Shown here one piece after another: positions 1-5,866 of a DNA stretch of 6,698 nucleotides. The notes beneath the pieces were generated by a model that had not been told where the DNA came from, did no database searches, and saw only the letters and a program-made list of their open reading frames with translations. The position numbers and the translations under genes are program-made. Positions within the stretch are counted from its first letter, which is position 1; the number at the start of each line of letters is the position of its first letter. Origin of the DNA: Streptococcus sp. UBA6071 (lineage in GTDB: Bacteria > Bacillota > Bacilli > Lactobacillales > Streptococcaceae); assembly GCA_002436115.1 (NCBI GenBank), contig DIXV01000088.1, forward strand, positions 18,032-24,729. Reading direction: 5' to 3'.

Positions 1-419
1 ATGAGACCCCCTCCGACAGCTGTTCCAAGACTTATTGCGGCACCGTTAAGGATTCCTTTGAGATTCCCTAGCCAAAGTTCGGAAAGTGCCGCTGCTTTTC
101 CATCATTAATCACAACAGATGGAAGAGCGAATTGTTCTTTGATGTATTGGGGCAGGTTGAATTCATGGAGATACGTGAGGGAGCCACCAAAATAAATAAT
201 CCCATTTTTACTATCAACCTTACCAGGACAACTGATAGCGACACCATGGATACTAGACTGATGGCGACTAATCAGGCTGTCAATCGTTTCTAAAAATTCA
301 GCTAATGTCCTTGGCGTATTTACTTCAGCTTTTTCAATAATTTTTCCGGAGCCATTGATTAAAGCGTGTTTTATCTGTGTCCCACCTACATCAATGCTAA
401 AATAAATTTTTTGTGTCAT
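1..419 (-). CDS. ROK-family sugar kinase, N-terminal part (cut by window edge)
   Basis: Read from the sequence: 139 codons from the ATG at 417-419, open to the window edge with no stop, so the C-terminal half is missing. ROK proteins are ATP-dependent sugar kinases or sugar-responsive repressors. This one starts directly with the ATP phosphate loop DVGGTQIK (residues 10-17) and has no N-terminal helix-turn-helix, so a kinase is favoured over a repressor. It also has the PGKVD segment (65-69), NDGKAAALSE (105-114), where D106 aligns with the family's catalytic base, and a second glycine-rich phosphate motif LGTAVGGG (131-138). NDGK replaces the more common NDAN, a variant I associate with Firmicutes ROK proteins. 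The start is firm: an in-frame TAG lies upstream and there is no other ATG, GTG or TTG in between. The family zinc-binding motif and sugar-contacting residues lie outside the window, so the substrate (glucose, galactose, a beta-glucoside or other) is open. It probably phosphorylates a sugar released by the two glycosidases. Confidence 0.9.
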   Translation of the reverse strand, partial: MTQKIYFSIDVGGTQIKHALINGSGKIIEKAEVNTPRTLAEFLETIDSLISRHQSSIHGVAISCPGKVDSKNGIIYFGGSLTYLHEFNLPQYIKEQFALPSVVINDGKAAALSELWLGNLKGILNGAAISLGTAVGGGL

Positions 420-429
420 CTCTAACGAA

Positions 430-439
430 CCTCTTCCTT
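430..439 (-). promoter_or_regulatory. Ribosome binding site of the ROK kinase gene
   Basis: Reads AAGGAAGAGG on the minus strand. The GAGG end lies 10 nt before the ATG at 417-419. The spacing is slightly long but acceptable, and it supports the chosen start. Confidence 0.6.
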
Positions 440-503
440 CTTGTTTTTTAAGGGAATAAGTACCCTATGGCTGTGTTAACAAAATGTCGAATACGGATTT
501 GAC

Positions 504-585
504 GGTCCCGTTATGGTTCATCTAAAGAAAGTGATAAACCTTTTCTTAGATGGTAATAAAGTATGCTTAACTATTTACCGGGACC
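504..585. other. Structured intergenic element, potential three-way junction
   Basis: Three inverted repeats nest within 82 nt. The outer arms GGTCCCG (504-510) and CGGGACC (579-585) pair over 7 bp without mismatch. Inside, 519-530 pairs with 542-552 (CATCTAA-A-GAAA against TTTCTTAGATG) as 11 bp with one bulged A and an 11-nt loop. Next to it, GTAA (553-556) pairs with TTAC (575-578), and the short stem AAG-tatg-CTT (559-568) can form within. Together they form a closed three-way junction readable on either strand. No T-run follows on either strand, so it is not an intrinsic terminator. It lies between the transporter and kinase genes and would be in a read-through transcript. It could be a leader or processing structure for the kinase message, or a small mobile repeat (MITE-like) remnant. 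Sequence alone does not decide. I do not recognise it as a known riboswitch. Confidence 0.5.
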
Positions 586-634
586 TAGACGCTTTCAAAT
601 CCCATACAAATCTGTCAACTTAATATGCCTTCTT

Positions 635-684
635 ACTCTAGTGTACCTTTTCCGTGACTTTCTGTCTATCCTAACCACTAGAGT
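635..684. repeat. Perfect 9-bp inverted repeat after the transporter stop
   Basis: ACTCTAGTG (635-643) and CACTAGAGT (676-684) are exact inverse complements separated by 32 nt, and the right arm starts 5 nt beyond the transporter stop codon (690-692). In minus-strand RNA this would be a 9-bp stem with a large purine-rich loop. No U-tract follows, so it is a poor terminator. It might protect or process the 3' end of the operon message, bind a protein, or mark the end of an inserted element. Confidence 0.45.
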
Positions 685-689
685 GACGA

Positions 690-2087
690 TTACTTTTGTT
701 TTCGTTCATTTAGTTCTTTGATAATCATGTCGTATTCAGTATCTAGTTTATAGCCTACAAAAAGGATGAAGGCAGAAATAACTGCTAAAACAAGAGGGAA
801 ATAAATGTAAAGGGTATTGACGGCAAAGATCGCCTTATCTGTTTGGCTAGCTGTTTCAGATGAATAGCCTCCCCAAGAAATAACCCAGCCCAAAATAGCA
901 CCTCCAAGACCAGAACCTACTTTAGAACCAAAAGAGGAGGCGGCATTGGCTAAACCAGCGGTTCGAATCCCCGTCTTCCATTCGCCATATTCAATGGTGT
1001 CTGAGAGCATTCCCCACATACATGCTGCCGCAAATCCATTACCGACCCCTTTTATCACGTTCGCAAGGAGAATCATGCTGTAGTCTGCTCCGACAATGGC
1101 TGTCAAGAGGTAGCCTAGGCCTCCAATGGTTAACCCAGCTACCATTCCATTTTTCTTGCCGATTTTCTTGATGAATAGCGGAGCTATAAACATCGTTGCA
1201 ATTTGTGCAATAGTCGTAGCATTTCCCAGAGGGGAAACATAGGCCGTGTCATTTAGCAAGGCTTTCGCAAAATAGATTGCACTACCACCGTTTATTGTCA
1301 GGGAAAGATAGAGAAAGAAGATAACACTAGCCACCATTAGCCAATACTTATTCTTCAAAAGAGCACTGATTTCCGCTTTAACATTTGATTTGGGTCGATG
1401 GCTAGTTGCCTCCTCTGTCACACGTTCATGCGTAAAGAAGAAAGAGAAGAAGAATACTGCAATAGATAAGGCTCCAAAGACAGCAAAGGTATATGTCCAT
1501 GCTTTGGCATCTCCACCGAAGGCTCCTACAACTTTTAAGGTAAATGTATTGATAAAGAGTGTGCCAGCGGTTGCTAGGAGCATCCTAAAGGTACCCAAGA
1601 GTGTCCGCTCATATTGATTTTGTGTTACCATAGCATTCATAGTTGCATAAGGTACATTAATTGCTGTGAAGATAACCGTTGACACCAAGTTATAACTCAG
1701 AAAGACATAGACTAATTTAAAGGCATTACTGGCATTTGCTGGGACAGAGAATAAAATAACTGCACTAATGGCATATGGAATGGCTAGACGCGCCAACCAA
1801 ATCCTAGCCTTGCCATATTTTGACTTTGTTCGGTCAACAATAATTCCCATGATGAGATCACTGATACCATCAAAAATACGGGAGAAAAGCATGATAGAAC
1901 CAACTGCAGCTGCATTAACATTAACCACATCAGTGTAATAATAGACAAGGAAAATTGAAATAGCTGAATAAACAATATTCCCTGCAAAATCACCGGTTCC
2001 ATAGGCAAAGCGTTCAAGGAAAGTCAATCTGCTTTGTGGGTCTGGATTATAAGAAATCCCAAATTCTTTTTTGGTCTTTGTTGACAT
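690..2087 (-). CDS. GPH-family sugar:cation symporter (MFS_2 type)
   Basis: 465-residue integral membrane protein of the glycoside-pentoside-hexuronide (GPH, melibiose-carrier-like) family, which imports glycosides with Na+ or H+. Visible family marks: RIFDGISD at 70-77, where D73 and D77 align with the two cation-site aspartates of E. coli MelB (D55, D59); the cytoplasmic loop DRTKSKYGKARIW (85-97); and MLSDTIEYGEWKTGIRTAG (360-378), followed by FGSKVGSGLG with K389 matching the MelB helix-XI lysine. About 12 hydrophobic segments can be counted from residue 35 to 446. There is no C-terminal IIA domain of the LacS type, so direct HPr control is not expected. ATG at 2085-2087 is chosen because AAGGTGG lies 5 nt upstream; the in-frame GTG at 2094-2096 sits inside that ribosome binding site. 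It is third in the minus-strand cluster, after the two cytoplasmic glycosidases, so it probably imports their oligosaccharide substrate. The exact sugar is not readable. Confidence 0.93.
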   Translation of the reverse strand: MSTKTKKEFGISYNPDPQSRLTFLERFAYGTGDFAGNIVYSAISIFLVYYYTDVVNVNAAAVGSIMLFSRIFDGISDLIMGIIVDRTKSKYGKARIWLARLAIPYAISAVILFSVPANASNAFKLVYVFLSYNLVSTVIFTAINVPYATMNAMVTQNQYERTLLGTFRMLLATAGTLFINTFTLKVVGAFGGDAKAWTYTFAVFGALSIAVFFFSFFFTHERVTEEATSHRPKSNVKAEISALLKNKYWLMVASVIFFLYLSLTINGGSAIYFAKALLNDTAYVSPLGNATTIAQIATMFIAPLFIKKIGKKNGMVAGLTIGGLGYLLTAIVGADYSMILLANVIKGVGNGFAAACMWGMLSDTIEYGEWKTGIRTAGLANAASSFGSKVGSGLGGAILGWVISWGGYSSETASQTDKAIFAVNTLYIYFPLVLAVISAFILFVGYKLDTEYDMIIKELNERKQK

Positions 2088-2092
2088 TGTAA

Positions 2093-2099
2093 CCACCTT
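2093..2099 (-). promoter_or_regulatory. Ribosome binding site deciding the symporter start
   Basis: AAGGTGG on the minus strand, 5 nt before the ATG at 2085-2087. It overlaps the in-frame GTG at 2094-2096 and so argues for the ATG. A second copy, AGGTGG, lies just upstream (about 2101-2106), so initiation at the GTG is not fully excluded; it would add MVT to the N-terminus. Confidence 0.6.
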
Positions 2100-2220
2100 A
2101 CCACCTATTGCGCTCTGGCGGCACCAATCGGAATGAAATCAAGGGAGCGTTCCTCGATAGTTGTAGTTTTATCCAAGTGACGTCATTGATAAGAAGTTTT
2201 CTTGTCAGTTGTTGTTTCAT
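2098..2220 (-). CDS. Possible small ORF (40 aa) in the glycosidase-transporter gap
   Basis: An intact ATG-to-TAA frame of 40 codons nearly fills the gap. Its ATG lies 9 nt after the stop of the GH42 gene, and its TAA (2098-2100) overlaps the ribosome binding site of the symporter, a geometry that would allow translational coupling. The predicted peptide begins MKQQLTRKLL and ends PPERNRW. It is rich in Lys and Arg and has no membrane segment or known motif. There is no good Shine-Dalgarno sequence before its ATG, and a 40-codon frame can arise by chance. It does not look like a lost C-terminus of the GH42 enzyme, which ends at the usual family length. Probably non-coding; listed because nothing else explains this stretch. 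Confidence 0.15.
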   Translation of the reverse strand: MKQQLTRKLLINDVTWIKLQLSRNAPLISFRLVPPERNRW

Positions 2221-2229
2221 GACAAAGTT

Positions 2230-4233
2230 TCAACTTTCAATAATCATGAGGTTCCATGCTGGGATTGTCTTTTTGCTCGCTGTGACCTCTTGAAGGGTTA
2301 ATAAGTCTAGGCCTTTTTCTAGTATCTCTACTTCGACGGGTTGGTTTGAATAGTTGAGGTAATAGGTCACTGTTTTGCCCCAATCATTTTGTCCAGACTT
2401 TATAATTAGAGGAAAGGTGTGATGCGATAAGTTGTAGTGGAATTGTTCGCTGAAGATTTTTGCAAAAAGCATCCGTAAGTCCTCTCCTTTTAAATGACAA
2501 CCAATGTAGACGGCTCTGCCTCTTCCGTAATCATTAGTTGTCACAGCGGTATTGTCCTCCCATTCACAATTTGCGTATCTTGCAAGAATCTTTGCTGTTT
2601 TTGGTTTTAGGAATTCCATAAACCCTTGAACTTGAGGACTATTTTGGAGACCCTCTCCCTTTAAGACTTGACCGGTTGGAATGGCAAATTGATTGTAGTT
2701 CATCCCCAAAACATCCTGTAAATATTTAGGGGTTCCTTGATGGCTAATCTTGCTATTTTCATCGGCAATAGCTGATTTGAAACTCATCAGTAATTGTCCG
2801 CCACGCTCAACAAAATTAGCCAATTCTTGATAAACCTTATCGGGTGCAGCATAAAGGGCAGGGACAACAAGAATATCGTAGTCTAGCCAATCCTGACTGT
2901 CTACTGAAACCACATCACATTCAATATTAAGTTTGTAAAGTTGTTCATAATAGACTCGTACAACATCGTTATACCCAAGATGTCCAGAAAAATCCATACG
3001 AATATCAATCGGAAACCATTTGAGAGCTGTTAAGGCCTCGTTACTAACCAGTAGGGCTACTCGGTTTTTCTTTTTCAAGTTAAGTAATTTTGGAGACAAA
3101 CGTTTGAGTTCTTGACCAACAGTAACGGCTTCTTGATAGGTTCGTGTTTCTGAGAAATCATGACTGAGTAAGCCTTTCCAATAGGATTCGGCAGAGTTAT
3201 GGATGGAATGCCAGTGCCAATACAGTAAGGCATTAGCCCCACTAGCAAAATGGCTGTAAGCTTGCAGGCGAAGCTGATTTTTATAAGGGGTTCGGTCTGT
3301 AAAACTTTGGGCCTGTGTTTCTAGAACCATATAGTTGTTTCTTTTTAGCCCACGTGTGCTATCACCGCAAAATGCAATTTCTTGACCTGTTAAAAGATTT
3401 TGGCTAGGGTGGTAGATGTCGCACCCTGCCACTGTTACTGCCTGAGAGGCTTTGTAGTGATTAACATCTGGTTGAACACCATAGGAAAAACCTCTCCACT
3501 CAAAATCAAAGTTTTGTGTAATGAATTGGTCTTTGCGTGCATATTCCGAAACAATAGTAGCCTGCCACTTCAAAAAAGCATCAACTAATAGGCGTTGGTA
3601 TTTTTCAAATTCTGCTCCTAAACTCCCGTTGATTGTTCCATTGACATTTGGGAAATTCTCCCAAGAATCAATGCGGTTACTCCAATAATTGAAACCAAAA
3701 GCCTCGTTCATATCTTCTAGTCTGTTGTCAAATTTTTCTTTAAGGTATTGGATAAAACCAAGCTGAACATTCTTGCTTGATGTGCCGTATGCTTTTGTCT
3801 CGTTATCTATTTGAAAGCCAATAACGTTGTCATAATGTGCTGATGCTTTCATCAATTCACGAATAATACGTTCGGCGTGATAGAGATAGGTTTTATTGGT
3901 AATATCCATTGACTGACGCATCCCATAGAGTGCTCTGCCACTGCCTTTTCGCTCAACCATAACGGTCGGGTCTAATGCGACTAACCAGGATGGAACAGCA
4001 TAGGTTGGGGTTCCGACAATCACCTTGATGTCCGCTTTAGCCATTGCTTCGATAACACGTGTAACCGTTGAAAAATCGAAGGTTCCAGGATGCTTCTCAT
4101 AGGTGGACCAAGTTGATTCGGCAATCCTAACGACATTGATGCCTGCGGCTTTCATCATCGTGATGTCTTCTTCCAGTCGGTCATAAGGGAGGTATTCATA
4201 GTAGTAAGCTACTCCATATAAAAGTTCTTTCAT
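2230..4233 (-). CDS. GH42 beta-galactosidase-type glycosidase, cytoplasmic
   Basis: 667 residues, the normal length for glycoside hydrolase family 42, whose members mostly hydrolyse terminal beta-D-galactosides with retention (some act on alpha-L-arabinopyranosides). Order: a TIM-barrel domain from GVAYYYEYLP (7-16) to about residue 385; a flavodoxin-like trimerisation domain at about 390-600 (RVALLVSNEA at 391, then YDILVVPALY at 452); and a small C-terminal beta domain at about 605-667. In GFQIDNET, E145 is the expected acid/base. In YMVLETQAQ, E305 is the expected nucleophile. The tetra-cysteine zinc site of some thermophilic members is not seen. There is no signal peptide, so it acts inside the cell on imported sugar. 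It starts 30 bp after the GH43 stop, clearly in the same operon. The ATG at 4231-4233 has only a weak purine-rich site upstream. Both catalytic residues are present, so it should be active. Galactoside versus arabinopyranoside preference cannot be told from this sequence. Confidence 0.95.
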   Translation of the reverse strand: MKELLYGVAYYYEYLPYDRLEEDITMMKAAGINVVRIAESTWSTYEKHPGTFDFSTVTRVIEAMAKADIKVIVGTPTYAVPSWLVALDPTVMVERKGSGRALYGMRQSMDITNKTYLYHAERIIRELMKASAHYDNVIGFQIDNETKAYGTSSKNVQLGFIQYLKEKFDNRLEDMNEAFGFNYWSNRIDSWENFPNVNGTINGSLGAEFEKYQRLLVDAFLKWQATIVSEYARKDQFITQNFDFEWRGFSYGVQPDVNHYKASQAVTVAGCDIYHPSQNLLTGQEIAFCGDSTRGLKRNNYMVLETQAQSFTDRTPYKNQLRLQAYSHFASGANALLYWHWHSIHNSAESYWKGLLSHDFSETRTYQEAVTVGQELKRLSPKLLNLKKKNRVALLVSNEALTALKWFPIDIRMDFSGHLGYNDVVRVYYEQLYKLNIECDVVSVDSQDWLDYDILVVPALYAAPDKVYQELANFVERGGQLLMSFKSAIADENSKISHQGTPKYLQDVLGMNYNQFAIPTGQVLKGEGLQNSPQVQGFMEFLKPKTAKILARYANCEWEDNTAVTTNDYGRGRAVYIGCHLKGEDLRMLFAKIFSEQFHYNLSHHTFPLIIKSGQNDWGKTVTYYLNYSNQPVEVEILEKGLDLLTLQEVTASKKTIPAWNLMIIES

Positions 4234-4239
4234 TGCAGT

Positions 4240-4247
4240 CTTCTTTC
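4240..4247 (-). promoter_or_regulatory. Weak ribosome binding site of the GH42 gene
   Basis: GAAAGAAG on the minus strand, 6 nt before the ATG at 4231-4233. It lacks the GGAGG core seen before the GH43 gene, so translation may partly depend on ribosomes finishing the upstream gene 30 bp away (inference). Confidence 0.4.
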
Positions 4248-4263
4248 AATTTTTGTCGAATAT

Positions 4264-5721
4264 TTAGTCAAAATTCAAGGTTTTCAGATTAAGGCTACCT
4301 TCACCGTCAAATCGGAGATAAAAGGCTTGTTTGCCACTAACTGCTTGACTGAACTGACCAGTTGTCCTTGACCAGTCTTGACTGGCTGTTACTGTAAGAC
4401 GTGCCACTTCTGGACCACCTTTTTCTAAACTTGCAATAACAAAACCAACTGCTGAGCCAGATGTTTCAAGCTCTAGGTATTTTGGTTGATTGAAGTCAAA
4501 ATATTTGTAGCCAACTTGAGCACCCGAACGCAGATTATGAACAAATTGGCAGGCTACCTCACTGTTGTCTGGTCTGTCTTGGGTAATAGCAGGGTGCTCC
4601 GCTTTTAGTTCTGCGGTATTAACATCCACACTTTTTATAGCCCCATTAGGTCCCAGCAAGTGACAAGCAATTGCAGCTGGATAGCTGCCTTTCCCAATAA
4701 GGGGACCACCGTTGAGGCCACAGGAAGTCAATTCTGCTTGATTAAACAAAGCATCTGTACCGAGTTCTATAGCTTCAGCTATACCCTGACGAGAGAACTC
4801 GCTGTAGTTGGTTTGTCGGTGACCAAAAACATAATAGTTGTCCTTAATAGCAACCACGGATCCATGATTGTTTCCCCAGTAATTTTGGGCTTCTCTGTGG
4901 TTGTGAACACCTAGGTCAGCATTGGAATGTAGGCTGCCTCCGTAGATAAAGCCTTCTGTGGGGGAGTCTGAAATCGCAAAAGCTAATTCATGGCTTAAAA
5001 AGGAGGAATAGATGAAATAATAAGTATCTTGAAACTTACGAATAGAGCTCGCTTCATAAAATTCGTGTCCCTCAAAGCCAGTCCCTTCACTATCCCAGTT
5101 GTTTGGGATGAGCTGCTTGGGTTGAGACTTTAAGGTAATCATATCAGCTTCAAGCTCAACAACATGGTTACCAATTGTTCCTAGTCTGACGCCTGTAACT
5201 TCTTTGATTTTATGGACGAGTTCAGTATCTGGCGCAAAGCCTGTGTAAAGATAAATGCGATGGTCCTCATCAACCAGAACACCGGGATCGAATTGGAAGG
5301 GGTCTCGTTCGGGATTTCTACCATAAATATCTCCATCTGGGTGACGTACATAGGCTAAAAAGTCAAATGGCCCAGTCGGATGATCAGCTACTGCAACAGA
5401 TACGGAACTGATGAAATCTAGGCCGTAGTAAAGGTAATAACGGCCATCTGGTCCTTGAACCACATCTGGTGCAAACAGACTATGTTTGCCATCTGTATTT
5501 AAAGGGTCTTGGTTCTTACGATAAATGATTCCCTCGTACCTCCAATCAGATAGGTCATCAATAGGGGCAGAGTAGGTCACATAATCATTCAAACAGTAGA
5601 AATCCGAGTTAAAACGGTCGTGACTGCCATAGATATAAAGACGGTCTCCAAAAACTTTAGGTTCACCATCAGGGATATATTCATAGCTAGGCAGATAGGG
5701 GTTAAAGACTTGTCGCTTCAT
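4264..5721 (-). CDS. GH43-type glycosidase with C-terminal CBM6-like domain
   Basis: 485-residue protein without a signal peptide. The first ~330 residues read as a five-bladed beta-propeller of clan GH-F (family 43: arabinofuranosidases, xylosidases, galactosidases, inverting). It opens NPYLPSYEYIPDGEP, with D18 the likely general base; the usual family form is ADP, here PDGEP. FDPGVL holds D145, the likely pKa-tuning aspartate. HEFYEASSIRK holds E223, the likely general acid. NNHGSVV holds H286, which fits the central metal-site histidine. Residues ~395-485 look like a beta-sandwich of CBM6 type, with late motifs DWSRTTG (449-455) and AFYLRFDGEGSL (466-477). The start has a strong GGAGG 6 nt upstream. 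It is the first gene of the minus-strand operon and lies behind the cre. It probably removes an arabinosyl, xylosyl or galactosyl unit before or after the GH42 enzyme. The subfamily and bond are not assigned, and the catalytic assignments rest on motif alignment by eye. Confidence 0.88.
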   Translation of the reverse strand: MKRQVFNPYLPSYEYIPDGEPKVFGDRLYIYGSHDRFNSDFYCLNDYVTYSAPIDDLSDWRYEGIIYRKNQDPLNTDGKHSLFAPDVVQGPDGRYYLYYGLDFISSVSVAVADHPTGPFDFLAYVRHPDGDIYGRNPERDPFQFDPGVLVDEDHRIYLYTGFAPDTELVHKIKEVTGVRLGTIGNHVVELEADMITLKSQPKQLIPNNWDSEGTGFEGHEFYEASSIRKFQDTYYFIYSSFLSHELAFAISDSPTEGFIYGGSLHSNADLGVHNHREAQNYWGNNHGSVVAIKDNYYVFGHRQTNYSEFSRQGIAEAIELGTDALFNQAELTSCGLNGGPLIGKGSYPAAIACHLLGPNGAIKSVDVNTAELKAEHPAITQDRPDNSEVACQFVHNLRSGAQVGYKYFDFNQPKYLELETSGSAVGFVIASLEKGGPEVARLTVTASQDWSRTTGQFSQAVSGKQAFYLRFDGEGSLNLKTLNFD

Positions 5722-5727
5722 AGTTTA

Positions 5728-5732
5728 CCTCC
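5728..5732 (-). promoter_or_regulatory. Ribosome binding site of the GH43 gene
   Basis: GGAGG on the minus strand, 6 nt before the ATG at 5719-5721. It is the strongest such site on this strand, as expected for the first gene of the operon. Confidence 0.8.
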
Positions 5733-5737
5733 AAAAG

Positions 5738-5751
5738 ACAATTTAAATTGT
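5738..5751. promoter_or_regulatory. Perfect 14-bp palindrome, candidate operator
   Basis: ACAATTTAAATTGT is identical to its own inverse complement. It lies in the expected leader of the GH43 gene, between the cre and the ribosome binding site, and shares its last 3-4 bases with the cre. A dimeric repressor could bind here, with mutual exclusion of CcpA (inference). A+T-rich palindromes also occur by chance, so the role is unproven. Confidence 0.4.
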
Positions 5752-5762
5752 AAGCGCTTTAT
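5748..5762. promoter_or_regulatory. cre site (CcpA catabolite-repression operator)
   Basis: TTGTAAGCGCTTTAT matches the consensus WTGWAARCGYWWWCW at 14 of 15 positions, and the complementary strand also matches at 14 of 15, around the palindromic core AAGCGCTT (5752-5759). It lies 27 bp upstream of the GH43 start and just downstream of the candidate -10 element on the minus strand. CcpA bound here would block transcription of the whole glycosidase-transporter operon when preferred sugars are present. Confidence 0.85.
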
Positions 5763-5772
5763 TTATGCTTTT

Positions 5773-5778
5773 ATCTTA
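5773..5778 (-). promoter_or_regulatory. Candidate -10 element of the glycosidase operon
   Basis: TAAGAT on the minus strand places the transcript start near 5766, just before the cre. No good -35 hexamer sits 16-18 bp upstream. That would fit a promoter needing the divergent AraC-type activator, but the match is weak. Confidence 0.3.
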
Positions 5779-5801
5779 CTGATTTTTTTACCAAAGGTAT
5801 A

Positions 5802-5821
5802 TAAAAATCAAATGATTTTTA
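5802..5821. promoter_or_regulatory. 9-bp inverted repeat, candidate operator in divergent promoter region
   Basis: Arms TAAAAATCA (5802-5810) and TGATTTTTA (5813-5821) are perfect inverse complements with a 2-bp spacer. It sits upstream of the candidate minus-strand -10 element and next to the candidate plus-strand one, where an activator or autorepressor would bind. The arms are A+T-rich, so chance is possible. Confidence 0.4.
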
Positions 5822-5822
5822 G

Positions 5823-5828
5823 TAAAAT
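5823..5828 (+). promoter_or_regulatory. Candidate -10 element of the AraC-type regulator gene
   Basis: TAAAAT, 5 of 6 to the consensus, 38 bp before the regulator ATG. The -35 region is poor. TATATT at 5834-5839 is a rival, so the assignment is tentative. Confidence 0.3.
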
Positions 5829-5855
5829 AGAATTATATTTACCGTTTTCTATTTT

Positions 5856-5860
5856 AGGAG
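5856..5860 (+). promoter_or_regulatory. Ribosome binding site of the regulator gene
   Basis: AGGAG, 6 nt before the ATG at 5867-5869. It fixes the start of the regulator. Confidence 0.75.
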
Positions 5861-5866
5861 AATACT

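Noticed and set aside
1..195. Plus-strand open frame at the left edge (and other antisense frames at 1390-1617, 3400-3588, 4660-4914, 5620-5874).
   Set aside because: Each lies mostly opposite a well-supported gene with clear family motifs; no ribosome binding sites or recognisable products.
451..466. Short hairpin AGGG/CCCT before the kinase gene as a terminator.
   Set aside because: Only 4 bp, and on the minus strand it is followed by A residues, not T.
515..552. Possible pseudoknot: GGTT (515-518) with AACC (537-540) crossing the 11-bp stem.
   Set aside because: There would be no linker nucleotides to span the 11-bp stem, so it is sterically implausible; at best a competing pairing.
584..598. 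cre-like sequence TTGAAAGCGTCTAGG on the minus strand upstream of the ROK kinase gene.
   Set aside because: Only 12 of 15 positions fit, with the second half-site poor, and no promoter is visible beside it.
2178..2185. TGACGTCA palindrome.
   Set aside because: Only 8 bp without extension; common by chance and not placed near a promoter.
2191..2203. Hairpin AAGAA-GTT-TTCTT in the GH42-symporter gap as a terminator.
   Set aside because: Five A/T-rich pairs, no T-run on the minus strand; the genes are probably co-transcribed.
2224..2237. AAAGTT/AACTTT inverted repeat at the GH42 stop codon.
   Set aside because: Short, A/T-rich, no T-tract; no role supported.
5837..5851. Second cre-like match just before the regulator gene.
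   Set aside because: 12 of 15 positions, missing the T of the TG start and the conserved C of the far half; expected by chance in A+T-rich DNA.
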